Shown: piece by piece, positions 34,170 through 42,380 of the stretch | Numbering within the stretch: position 1 is the stretch's first letter | Layout: the number at the start of each line of letters is the position of its first letter | Origin: Sphingobacterium kitahiroshimense | GTDB taxonomy: Bacteria; Bacteroidota; Bacteroidia; Sphingobacteriales; Sphingobacteriaceae | Assembly (NCBI RefSeq): GCF_025961315.1 | Contig: NZ_JAOQNK010000001.1 | Coordinates: 620,001-684,000 of the forward strand | Direction of reading: 5' to 3' | DNA length: 64,000 bases | The notes under the pieces: generated by a model | What the model was told of the DNA's origin: nothing | Databases searched by the model: none | The model's input: the letters and a program-made list of their open reading frames with translations, nothing else | Program-made: the position numbers and the translations under genes

Positions 34170-35771
34170 TTAATAGTCAAGGTCTATGTTGTCCGTTAAA
34201 ATAAAGGTGTTCAATGATCTAACTGTCTGTTGGAGTCCAAGTCCATACTTAGCTAATTCAATTTGTAGTGCCTCTAAAGATGTTATCTTTTGATCAAATA
34301 CTATATCGACATTATACTTGATGCCCGTAATATCCCATATTGGCAGCTTTATAAAATCCAGATCTTCGGTCCGAATAATAAAATTTTGAATAGGTTGATT
34401 GCTAAGCTCTGATCGATCATGACGAAATAGGGTGTTCTTTCCTTTGCCCCCTTTTGAGATCAGAATACGAGATCGGACAGAATCAGTAACGACCAATGTA
34501 AGACAATCTCGTTCTTTAGGTACTATCCTTCCATAATAGCCGGAGTAATTATTCAGTGTCTTCAGCATATCGGAGTACAGAGTGGATGACCTAGCAGGTG
34601 GGTTTATAAAATCGAAACTATACTCCCCTTCTTTTATGAGCGACTGGTCTTTGACAGATAAAACAATTCTTTTACCCGTATAACGATCGTTCATTTCTTC
34701 AAAAAGTGCTCTAGCGATGCCTTCGTACATTAGTAATAAGGAGGTATTGGTAAATGATCTTCCAATGACACTATTATTATCATATCTAAATTTACTTCCC
34801 TGCGGATATCCTCTAAAACTTCCTTTTGTCAATATTGAATAATGCATTAAAGGATTTTGTGTTGGATAGTGCTCCGATAAAAACAAAGGAGACTGAATAT
34901 CCATATCATATTTATTGGATGCTGGTGTCGTTCCATTCTGAATGAATTCCTTGATGGAGGATAGCGATACAGATTCGCCAGAAGTAATGGCCGCGACCTT
35001 CCGATCAGCGGTAATCCACACATAGTGCGGAATCATTTTGTGTGGAAAATAAGAAGCCAGTAGCTTACTACCAAAAGTGGTAAGCAACTTATAATCATTT
35101 TTACCCCTTTTTTCGAAAAATTTTTCCACCCTCGTTTTAACATCCTCTGTTGCCCCTATAATAACAACCTCCCCATCATAATCTTGCTGAATTTTCTGCA
35201 GTTCACCAAATTTTTCGATACAGCTGCCACACCATGTGGCCCAAAAATCTAACAGTATTAGCTTCTTGTTACTATAATCACTTAACTTAATACTCTTTTT
35301 ATCTTCAAGCTCATTAATGACTTGTATTGGCATATCCCAAAGCTCATCAGGGACAGTATCTCCAACTTTAAGTGGAATAATCTGATCAAGCCCATTCACC
35401 CCGCTGTCCTTGCGGGGTGTCTGAGCTGATAAACATAAACTATGAAATACTGCGATGATCATGATACAGGGTATCGCAATTACTTTAATGACCTTTAATA
35501 AGCAAACAAGTAGATTAAAGGCATGGAGCATAGGAGAAAGCAGGATCCATAGCACCAGCTTCCAATGTATTTTTATATATGAAACCGTAGCTCGATCATG
35601 CTCTTGTAGAGCGTAATCATGTCTAACGTCCTCACTTTTTAGTATAGAACTTTTCAATGTGTTTATATTTTGGTTTGTTTTTGATTGAAGACCAAAAAAT
35701 AACTCAAGATTTAGGACAGTACTTTTCCTTAGGGACAGCACATAGCTCTCCCTATTGCAAGTTTTTTGCAT
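34170..35771 (-). CDS. TlpA-like thiol-disulfide oxidoreductase with C-terminal DUF3738-like region
   Basis: A 533-aa protein. N-terminal tail of about 65 residues, one or two membrane stretches at about 68-112, then a TlpA/AhpC-TSA thioredoxin domain at about 133-275 with WATWCGSC (Cys181/Cys184). The C-terminal half ends in a segment (FDQKITSLEALQIELAKYGLGLQQTVRSLNTFIL) like DUF3738 modules seen in TlpA proteins of SusCD loci. A start at the internal MIIAVFHSLCLSAQ (about residue 104) would give a plain signal peptide; the long form is uncertain. First gene of the TlpA-SusC-SusD operon. Confidence 0.8.
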   Translation of the reverse strand: MQKTCNRESYVLSLRKSTVLNLELFFGLQSKTNQNINTLKSSILKSEDVRHDYALQEHDRATVSYIKIHWKLVLWILLSPMLHAFNLLVCLLKVIKVIAIPCIMIIAVFHSLCLSAQTPRKDSGVNGLDQIIPLKVGDTVPDELWDMPIQVINELEDKKSIKLSDYSNKKLILLDFWATWCGSCIEKFGELQKIQQDYDGEVVIIGATEDVKTRVEKFFEKRGKNDYKLLTTFGSKLLASYFPHKMIPHYVWITADRKVAAITSGESVSLSSIKEFIQNGTTPASNKYDMDIQSPLFLSEHYPTQNPLMHYSILTKGSFRGYPQGSKFRYDNNSVIGRSFTNTSLLLMYEGIARALFEEMNDRYTGKRIVLSVKDQSLIKEGEYSFDFINPPARSSTLYSDMLKTLNNYSGYYGRIVPKERDCLTLVVTDSVRSRILISKGGKGKNTLFRHDRSELSNQPIQNFIIRTEDLDFIKLPIWDITGIKYNVDIVFDQKITSLEALQIELAKYGLGLQQTVRSLNTFILTDNIDLDY

Positions 35772-35957
35772 TTTTTTAATGTTTATATTGGAAGTGAATC
35801 AAGAGCTAAAAATTTGCCAATATGCTCCCTGTTCAACTTTCAATAGTTAAAAAATAAATTGGAAAAAATGCAATTATTGGTCTACATCAAGGTTAAAAAT
35901 CGGCTTCGTGATTGCATTTTGAATGGATGGTCAGCATAGTGACTTTGCGCAACAGAT

Positions 35958-36107
35958 CTAATCTGCTGGCTTAATGATGTTTTTCTGGAGTTGTTCTAAT
36001 CTTGACATACTCATCTTTTTAAAATTATAAATGATGAGTCTCATACCCTCGAAATAAAAACGTGGGATACTATCTAGCATTATTCCCTGGGTCTCACGCC
36101 TTCGAAA
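35958..36107 (-). pseudogene. Possible transposase C-terminal remnant
   Basis: A frame bounded by stops that reads FRRRETQGIMLDSIPRFYFE, then GMRLIIYNFKKMSMSRLEQL and QKNIIKPAD before TAG. Composition and the flanking inverted repeats suggest the tail of an insertion-sequence transposase. Family not identified. Confidence 0.3.
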
Positions 36108-36124
36108 TCAGCTTCAAACGATAG

Positions 36125-36175
36125 CACCCACGCCTTTATATATTGCTAATATAGCAAAATAAAGGCTATTGGGTG
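36125..36175. repeat. Long imperfect hairpin
   Basis: Arms CACCCA-CCTTTAT-TTGCTA and TAGCAA-ATAAAGG-TGGGTG pair over 19 positions with small internal bulges. Could be a terminal inverted repeat pair of a small element, or a terminator. Confidence 0.5.
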
Positions 36176-36359
36176 TAATCTACCGCTCTCGTGTTCGATA
36201 TTTATTTGTGAGACTTGGGAAACGAGACTCGTTAATTACACTACCATACCTAAAAAGGTATAAATCAATTAAGTATTACAACAAATATACATAAAATTTT
36301 TTACAAAAAAAGTAATTTCATGATAATTATTAGCGTAACTTTTTATCGGTCTTTGTTTA

Positions 36360-36932
36360 ATGTTAGACCAAGATGAAACTTATAATAAGAAATTAGCACA
36401 GAGATTGTCTCAAATCATGAATATTCTTGATATGACGCCTGTTGGTTTCGCCGAGTTTGTAGAGAGAGATGTCTCTCATATTTATGGAATTATTAACCAG
36501 TCTAGACCCTTTAATGACACGCTTGCCGAACATATTGGTAAAAAACTAGAGATTAAAGGTGCTAAGATTCTTAATTTGAATGTTACTATCCCCTCAAGTA
36601 TCGCCAAAACGGAAGCGGTCGTTAACTTCAAACGGGATAATAAAGATAATCCCGAATACTTTTTACATTCCAAAACTGACAGAAGTATAGATGCTTTTGT
36701 TTCGGAAGTTCTTGTTAAATCAGACTTCCTTAAAAAGCCTAGATTTCTTAACGAAATAGAGTCATATATCAAAACAGAGTTTCAAAAATCATACATTGAT
36801 GATCAGCTTTCTAAGGCACTTCGGTACGCAGTTACCAAGAAAACGTTAAAAAGTGAAAAGAAGCCAATCAAATTGAAAAATGGAGATTTTGGGAAAAGAC
36901 TTGTTGATGTCTACTGGGTTGACAATACGTAG
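36360..36932 (+). CDS. HTH (XRE-like) hypothetical protein
   Basis: A 190-aa protein. The N-terminal KLAQRLSQIMNILDMTPVGFAEFVERDVSHIYGIINQSRPFNDTLAEHIGKKL is an XRE-like helix-turn-helix. The rest is charged and helical, with a Lys-rich end, and is not recognised. First intact gene of the accessory island; may be a regulator of neighbouring genes. Confidence 0.6.
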   Translation: MLDQDETYNKKLAQRLSQIMNILDMTPVGFAEFVERDVSHIYGIINQSRPFNDTLAEHIGKKLEIKGAKILNLNVTIPSSIAKTEAVVNFKRDNKDNPEYFLHSKTDRSIDAFVSEVLVKSDFLKKPRFLNEIESYIKTEFQKSYIDDQLSKALRYAVTKKTLKSEKKPIKLKNGDFGKRLVDVYWVDNT

Positions 36933-37183
36933 CAGTCACTGGTATAAATACACTACAAAACATCGAATTTAAAGAAACGCGCTACTAATGACAATAAAAA
37001 CGGCATGACATATTGACACACTTACACTCCTAGATTTTTTTAATATTCTTCTATTGACACCTAATTTATCCGCTAACATTGCTTGATTGTATCTTGTAGA
37101 TTTTCTGCATTAATGTTATCAATTTTTTTACGTGAGTATTCTTTTTAAATTCTTACATTTAAACTCACAATTATAATTTAAAT

Positions 37184-37702
37184 ATGGATGGTTTCATTAT
37201 TCCTATAGTTTCTGCTGTTGCAGCTGTGGTTGCAAATGCAATTTATATATCAATGGTAAAAAAAGATTTAGATAGAAGGCTTGAATCATATAAAATAGCA
37301 TATTCTGGAATATTTAAAGAGAAATTAGATTTATATAAAACTATTCTTGAATCAATGGAAAATCTTAGAATTAAGGTTGTGAATTATGGGCATGCAGGCG
37401 ATAATTCAAACTTTTCCCAACAGGAAATAATGGATGAATTTAATAAATTTATAAGACTAAATGAACATGGAGCTATTTTCTTTAATGATATCATAAAGCA
37501 AAATATTTCTGAAATTAGAAATGATTTCCAGCAAGTATTTGATTTATCTATTCAAAATCATTTTAGTAAACAATTAGATATAAAAAACTCTAAAATTGAG
37601 CAATACATGGAAAAATTATCAGAGCTTACTAGAGGTGAAAAATACTCAAATTTAAAAGAAAATCTTATCCAAAGCATACGAAAAGATTTCAATATTCAAT
37701 AA
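37184..37702 (+). CDS. Hypothetical membrane-anchored coiled-coil protein
   Basis: A 172-aa protein with an N-terminal membrane helix (GFIIPIVSAVAAVVANAIYISMV) and a cytoplasmic helical part with coiled-coil character (KKDLDRRLESYKIAYSGIFKEKLDLYKTILESMENLR). Very AT-rich. Proteins of this build occur in defence islands as membrane partners, but no family is recognised and no enzyme motif is seen. Confidence 0.5.
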   Translation: MDGFIIPIVSAVAAVVANAIYISMVKKDLDRRLESYKIAYSGIFKEKLDLYKTILESMENLRIKVVNYGHAGDNSNFSQQEIMDEFNKFIRLNEHGAIFFNDIIKQNISEIRNDFQQVFDLSIQNHFSKQLDIKNSKIEQYMEKLSELTRGEKYSNLKENLIQSIRKDFNIQ

Positions 37703-37718
37703 TTAATTTAAAAAATTT

Positions 37719-38004
37719 GGCTATAGCCCAGGTTAATAAAAAAGCCGACGGGACACCAATCGGCTAAACCAATTATAGATCTAGAATTAAGAAGAAGTTG
37801 TTTCGATCCCCACAGCCTCAGGCTAAACAAGACCAATTGAATGCTTATCTAAAATTATTGTTCTCATTTTGCCCTTCGGCCACCTTCTTTAGGAAGGACC
37901 GAACCGTTTCTTACTCATTCCTAGAATGCTGGCAATCGTTTTTATTACACTGTCGCCCTGATACAGTGTAACCAATGACATAGTTGGTGGTACACTCCCA
38001 CCAA
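37719..38004 (-). pseudogene. Structured region with recombinase/HTH relic
   Basis: Six small palindromes or hairpins in 286 bases: GGCTATAGCC (37719), AGCCGA/TCGGCT (37743-37765), AGCCTCAGGCT (37814), TTCGG-CCTTC/GAAGG-CCGAA (37875-37903), TTACACTGT/ACAGTGTAA (37945-37971) and TTGGTGG/CCACCAA (37984-38004). On the minus strand one open stretch reads VTLYQGDSVIKTIASILGMS, like the C-terminal HTH of serine recombinases or transposases, and is broken by a stop soon after. Probably a degraded recombinase gene; a structured RNA is the alternative. Confidence 0.35.
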
Positions 38005-38039
38005 TTGAGAAAATATTCTCTGGAAGTAGCGTATTTTTA

Positions 38040-39161
38040 TTATATATTATCTTGTGGATGAAATTGCATCAACTTTCCATCTGGTGCAATCTTGAGCGAA
38101 TAATAATTTCCATTATAATAGTAACCTTTATCTTTTTGAATTTGAAATCCCAAATTCTGATCTAGACGTTTTTCAATTATCTCCTGATTACTGTCCAAAA
38201 CAATGGAAATAATTCTTCTTATATCTTTTAAGGAGTATTGAAAACCTGTCCCCTGTCCCTTCGAAGATTCATTAATTAAAAAATTTTTATAATGTCTAAG
38301 ATATATATGAATAAATCGTTCAAAATCCCAATAAATATGGTGCCTCCATCCCCACAAAGTTAATGTCTCTGCTTCAAAACCATATACTAATCTCATCAAT
38401 TCAATCCAGGCCTGTTCATTCTCGACCTTAAGTTTATCTATATTTTTTTGAGCAATACCCAAATGATTACAAATAAATTTAGTTCGTTCTATTCTTCGAT
38501 TTGCTAGTGATCGATTCAGTAAAAACCTAATAATACTTCCTTTATCATCATATTCAGCGATAGATTTAAGTGCTGTAATAATAACATCATCATAAAATTG
38601 ATTCGTTGCAGGATTAGTCAAAATATTTTTCCTCTCTACCTCAGTTACTTGATCATGTTCCAATAATAATTTCAGCCCATAATATTGTCTTTTCTCTTCA
38701 AGAATCAATGGAATACCTATTTTAATTCGATTTTTAAATAACTGCAGTTGCATCCGTTCTGCATCAAACATTATAGGACTAAAATTAACATTTATAGTAT
38801 TTGGAATAACTTTGATATCAGTGTTGTCATATTGGTTACTAATTGGCTTTAAATCAAGTGTGCTTACCCGATGAATATCTTTTACATAAAAACCGTCACT
38901 CTTCAACAATTGATTGATGATATCATCCTGTAAAGCACCATCTAGAAAAATCAGACCATCATCATATCCAATCTGATCGGAGTTAATTTCAGTTTTCAAA
39001 TCAGCTCTTTCAGAAGGAGTATAAATAATATATCCATATACAGTTGCCCCATATTTTTTATATGCATTTGAACCAAATTTAAAGTCAAATATTGCATAAC
39101 GGTCATATTGACCAACTAAGATGAAGATAGTTTGTAAAGAATATTTTAGATCGCTTTCCAT
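38040..39161 (-). CDS. Hypothetical protein of the accessory island
   Basis: A 373-aa soluble protein, not recognised. The N-terminal part (YDRYAIFDFKFGSNAYKKYGATVYGYIIYT) is beta-rich; the middle (ILTNPATNQFYDDVIITALKSIAEYDDKGSIIRFLLNRSLANRRIERTKFICNHLGI) is helical; the C-terminus has YYYNGNYYSLKIAPDGKLMQFHPQD. It follows a 46-aa YbjQ-like frame by 19 bases and the two may be co-transcribed. No nuclease or nucleotide-binding motif seen. Confidence 0.55.
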   Translation of the reverse strand: MESDLKYSLQTIFILVGQYDRYAIFDFKFGSNAYKKYGATVYGYIIYTPSERADLKTEINSDQIGYDDGLIFLDGALQDDIINQLLKSDGFYVKDIHRVSTLDLKPISNQYDNTDIKVIPNTINVNFSPIMFDAERMQLQLFKNRIKIGIPLILEEKRQYYGLKLLLEHDQVTEVERKNILTNPATNQFYDDVIITALKSIAEYDDKGSIIRFLLNRSLANRRIERTKFICNHLGIAQKNIDKLKVENEQAWIELMRLVYGFEAETLTLWGWRHHIYWDFERFIHIYLRHYKNFLINESSKGQGTGFQYSLKDIRRIISIVLDSNQEIIEKRLDQNLGFQIQKDKGYYYNGNYYSLKIAPDGKLMQFHPQDNI

Positions 39162-39180
39162 AATTAGCCTAATCTAAGAT

Positions 39181-39321
39181 TTATACGGTGATAACAGTCC
39201 AATTTTCAGTTGCTCGGATTGCACTTAAAGCATTGGACCCAATAACAGCTGTTCCTGAAATGGGATCAAAATATCGTTGGACTTCTCTCCCCTCAATGGT
39301 ATTGGTAATGGTAACGATCAT
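39181..39321 (-). CDS. 46-aa YbjQ/UPF0145-like protein or truncated copy
   Basis: Starts MIVTITNTIEGREVQRYFDP and continues ISGTAVIGSNALSAIRA, the typical N-terminus of the YbjQ (heavy-metal-binding domain) family, then ends abruptly in TENWTVITV. Full members have about 100 residues, so this is a truncated copy or a recombined fragment. The middle 50 bases recur at about 61210 and 63665. It precedes the 373-aa gene by 19 bases. Confidence 0.5.
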   Translation of the reverse strand: MIVTITNTIEGREVQRYFDPISGTAVIGSNALSAIRATENWTVITV

Positions 39322-39380
39322 GATCTATGATAAATACTATTTTAAAAGCCCGAAAATAAAGGATCGGTTTGATTAAAAAA

Positions 39381-39394
39381 TACGGGAAGCCGTA
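39381..39394 (-). terminator. Small hairpin, repeated at three places
   Basis: TACGGGAAGCCGTA; on the minus strand TACGG-CTTC-CCGTA followed by a T run. The same hairpin with flanking bases occurs at 61283 and 63742, always upstream of a YbjQ-like sequence. Confidence 0.55.
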
Positions 39395-39416
39395 TTTATA
39401 TACAGATTAATTGCAA

Positions 39417-39424
39417 TAATTTTG
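39417..39424 (+). promoter_or_regulatory. Possible -7 element (TAATTTTG)
   Basis: Matches the Bacteroidota TAnnTTTG consensus, 31 bases before the start of the 237-aa lipoprotein gene. No clear -33 TTG at ideal spacing. Confidence 0.35.
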
Positions 39425-39455
39425 ATGTAACCTTAAAGGTTTTATATATCATCTT

Positions 39456-40169
39456 ATGAAATACAGTATTCTTTATTTATTTCCTCTAGTAGCAATGTTA
39501 TGCACCAACTGTATAAACTCAAGTCGTGAGGTAAATACAAGCTCATCGATAGATACCATTAAAAATGACCAAATAAAACTTCTTGGATATGAAATTTTGC
39601 CACCAACAATTTCTACAAGTTCAAATAGGACTCTATACAGGGCGAATATCATTTTAAAAGATGACGATGGTTTAAATGAAGAAAAGAATAGGCAACTTCT
39701 ACTCCATATATACGATTCAATAAGAAATACCAGCTATCGTCCCAATGCTATCAATCTATTTTTGTTTCAGACCTTAGAACATAGCGAGAGTGGTATGGGA
39801 CAATGGATTGCCCGGATTTCGAAAGCTAAAATTGAAAACGGGCCTACTATATCCGTACAGAATTTTAAAACTAACATCGAGAACGACCTTGCACAAGACG
39901 AAGGCAAATCACTTTCTCTAAATGATAGAAAGATGATATTCAAAGAGATTATCGAGGCTGAAGATAAATCAATGCAATTGGCAGACAAAAAGTATCCGAG
40001 AACGAGTACTAATAATTTTGACAAGAATGACGATTATCAAAAAAAATTAGTAAAAAAACTCAAATTCACAATCCAAAAAAAATATAATATTGATGAAAAA
40101 AGATTAAAAGCAATAGCTCTCGAAGGATTGGAACATAACTGGCCAATGCCTCCTATGTTGAAGGATTAG
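39456..40169 (+). CDS. Hypothetical lipoprotein-like protein
   Basis: A 237-aa protein with an exported N-terminus MKYSILYLFPLVAMLCTNC; Cys16 or Cys19 could be lipidated. Mature part charged with strands (YRANIILKDDDGLNEEKNRQLLLHIYDSIRNT) and a Lys-rich C-terminus. Not recognised. Precedes the FtsK-like gene by 168 bases in the same direction, but the membership is doubtful. Confidence 0.5.
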   Translation: MKYSILYLFPLVAMLCTNCINSSREVNTSSSIDTIKNDQIKLLGYEILPPTISTSSNRTLYRANIILKDDDGLNEEKNRQLLLHIYDSIRNTSYRPNAINLFLFQTLEHSESGMGQWIARISKAKIENGPTISVQNFKTNIENDLAQDEGKSLSLNDRKMIFKEIIEAEDKSMQLADKKYPRTSTNNFDKNDDYQKKLVKKLKFTIQKKYNIDEKRLKAIALEGLEHNWPMPPMLKD

Positions 40170-40337
40170 TATTCTAAATATATTGAATAGTTATTTAAAA
40201 AAAACTGAAGACGAAACAAGCAGAATTTAATGTTATCTTTAATTACCAATTATGAACATCTAAATCTTATATAGAAATAAAAGATCACGACCAAATCAAC
40301 TTAAATAGAAACGATTAAAAAATAATGGTAGGAAACT

Positions 40338-42155
40338 ATGAAAGACGAAGCGAGACTTGAAAACATAGATCAATTAACAAATCTTATTGAAGCAGACTCG
40401 AATGAACATGCTCTAAAAGAGATAGCTACGTTGTTTGTAAGTGCGATGAATGATTGGCCATCCCAAAATCAAACTAATATCAATGAATACATAGAAGAGT
40501 TACATAACTATTTTGGGACACCCATTACTAAAGATGCAATATTGAGTAAAACCACAAGTGATTCTAGTGAGGATTTATGGAGAAAAGAATCTGCCGCTTC
40601 ACTCTTAGAATTGCTTGACATTGCAGAAAAACAATATCAAGAGGAAGATCTCAAACAGCTTATCCAAACGATTGTCAAATACTACCAGAATCCTTCAGTA
40701 ATTACTGATCCGGTGGCATTATTAGAACAATTTGGAGTATATGATGAAAAGATGGATTTATCTAGTTACCAATATCCAACATTAGAATTATTGCCAAGTT
40801 TACTCCAGCCTTTATTTTCAAAAATGGGACAAGAAGCTTCTCAGTATAAACTTCCTCTTCTTCTTGATGGTTCCGAAGATTTAAAACTTCGTGAGCTTTA
40901 CCATCATCCTAATATTTTATTAGCAGGTACCATAGCTTCTGGCAAAACGCAATTCGTCTATAATCAGTTGGTCATGTGGCTGTATTTATACCACCCGGCA
41001 CAATTAAAACTCGTGATATGCAGAAGTAAGCCTGTTGATTATAATACGTTGGCTATATTGGAGAGACATTTCTTAGCAGCTTTACCAGGTGTAGAAACAC
41101 CTTTAGTGGAAGGAAAGCAAGTATGCTCAACTATTGATGCAATTATATTAGAGTGTGAGCAAAGATTGAATTTGTTTCAAAAAGCAGGGGTTAAAGGGGT
41201 TGAGGATTATAATAACAAATTCATAAATAGAACTCTTGATCCTAATCTAGGACATAGATACCTCCCTAACATTGTGTTAGTAATGGATGATATTCAGACA
41301 TTTTTAGATGAAAATACGATCAAATCGCTTATAGCACTTACCCAGATGAATCTCTATACAGGAATCTATCTACTCGCTGTAACAAGCCAAATTATGTCGC
41401 GCATCATAACACCTCAATTGAGAGCTAATTTCAGTGTGCGTATCGGCATGAAGCTGATGTCTCAAAATGAATCAAAAAAAATATTAGATCGTGTTGGTGC
41501 TGAGAAACTAGCATCTCCTGGGGAATTAATCTATGAACAGGGGGAAAGACTAGGAAAAGGTACTCAACCGTATGTCGAATATAACTTTATAGCTGCTATT
41601 TGTAAATTTATAAGTGAGCAGCGAGGTTACCCTTCTGTATATCTATTACCTATATACGAAATAGAATCGCCAAGTATTGATGACTTTGACATAGGGATGA
41701 GAGATCAACTATTTAGAGAGGCTGCGCAATTAATAGTTATGCACCAACAGGGGTCAACAGCTTTAATACAACGTAAACTTAAGCTAGGTTACAACCGAGC
41801 CGGTAGAATCATGGATCAACTGGAAGCAGCAGGTATAGTAGGTCCATTTGAAGGAAGTAAGGCTAGAGAGGTTTTATATCCTGATGAATACACTTTGAAT
41901 CTATATTTAGACTCACTTGCAAAAAATAATTACGAGATTGATACGCCCTCAGGTTCATCCGATAAGGATAAAAACTTCATAAATAATCCTATTGAACGAA
42001 AAGTGCACGGGGATAAAAATGATGAAACCAAATCCGCTCTCCCTAAAAATATAAATAAACTACATACACCACATCAAAGCAGTCGCAAGCTATTATTATA
42101 TTTAGTCATTTTGATTGCCGTAACTGCTTTCTTCTATTGGATGAGTAAACTGTAA
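40338..42155 (+). CDS. FtsK/SpoIIIE-like DNA translocase with C-terminal membrane anchor
   Basis: A 605-aa motor of the FtsK-HerA superfamily. The N-terminal 170 residues are helical and unrecognised. Motor: Walker A GTIASGKT (197-204), Walker B NIVLVMDDI (311-319, Asp-Asp rather than Asp-Glu), the FtsK-type motif NFSVRIGMKL...ILDRVGAEKLASPGELIY (about 364-399). A winged-helix gamma domain follows at about 455-515 (STALIQRKLKLGYNRAGRIMDQLEAAGIVGP...REVL), which in FtsK reads DNA sequence. A single hydrophobic helix ends the protein (LLLYLVILIAVTAFFYWM), the reverse of FtsK, where anchors are N-terminal. It lies 225 bases before a Shango-like operon, same strand. I propose a fourth component; this is inference. 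Confidence 0.85.
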   Translation: MKDEARLENIDQLTNLIEADSNEHALKEIATLFVSAMNDWPSQNQTNINEYIEELHNYFGTPITKDAILSKTTSDSSEDLWRKESAASLLELLDIAEKQYQEEDLKQLIQTIVKYYQNPSVITDPVALLEQFGVYDEKMDLSSYQYPTLELLPSLLQPLFSKMGQEASQYKLPLLLDGSEDLKLRELYHHPNILLAGTIASGKTQFVYNQLVMWLYLYHPAQLKLVICRSKPVDYNTLAILERHFLAALPGVETPLVEGKQVCSTIDAIILECEQRLNLFQKAGVKGVEDYNNKFINRTLDPNLGHRYLPNIVLVMDDIQTFLDENTIKSLIALTQMNLYTGIYLLAVTSQIMSRIITPQLRANFSVRIGMKLMSQNESKKILDRVGAEKLASPGELIYEQGERLGKGTQPYVEYNFIAAICKFISEQRGYPSVYLLPIYEIESPSIDDFDIGMRDQLFREAAQLIVMHQQGSTALIQRKLKLGYNRAGRIMDQLEAAGIVGPFEGSKAREVLYPDEYTLNLYLDSLAKNNYEIDTPSGSSDKDKNFINNPIERKVHGDKNDETKSALPKNINKLHTPHQSSRKLLLYLVILIAVTAFFYWMSKL

Positions 42156-42190
42156 ATACGCTGTTAATCCAATCAACTAAATTACTACAT

Positions 42191-42233
42191 ACGGTTAACC
42201 GTAAAAATTACATACAGTCAATCGATACTTTTG
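42191..42233 (+). promoter_or_regulatory. Operator-promoter before the Shango-like operon
   Basis: Perfect 12-bp palindrome ACGGTTAACCGT (42191-42202), then TACTTTTG (42226-42233) matching TAnnTTTG. The palindrome sits where the -33 element would be, so a bound regulator would act directly. A half-site TTAACCGT recurs at 42311. It implies that the three genes can be transcribed apart from the translocase. Confidence 0.5.
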
Positions 42234-42380
42234 TTACAACAAATTGTTAAATATTAATGAATGAATATTGCTTTTACGGAAAAACATTGATAAATTAGAA
42301 AACAGAATTATTAACCGTGTTGGAGTTCTTTACAGAAACTTCTATCCAACATTATTGCAGGCATTCAGTATGAAAAGTTA

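Larger units (their letters stand above)
35772..36359. other. Intergenic region with mobile-element debris
   Basis: About 590 bases. Contains a probable transposase C-terminal remnant and a long imperfect hairpin (both annotated), and GGGTCTCACG/GTGAGACTTGGG words facing each other near 36090 and 36207, like decayed inverted ends. The start of the accessory island. Confidence 0.45.
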
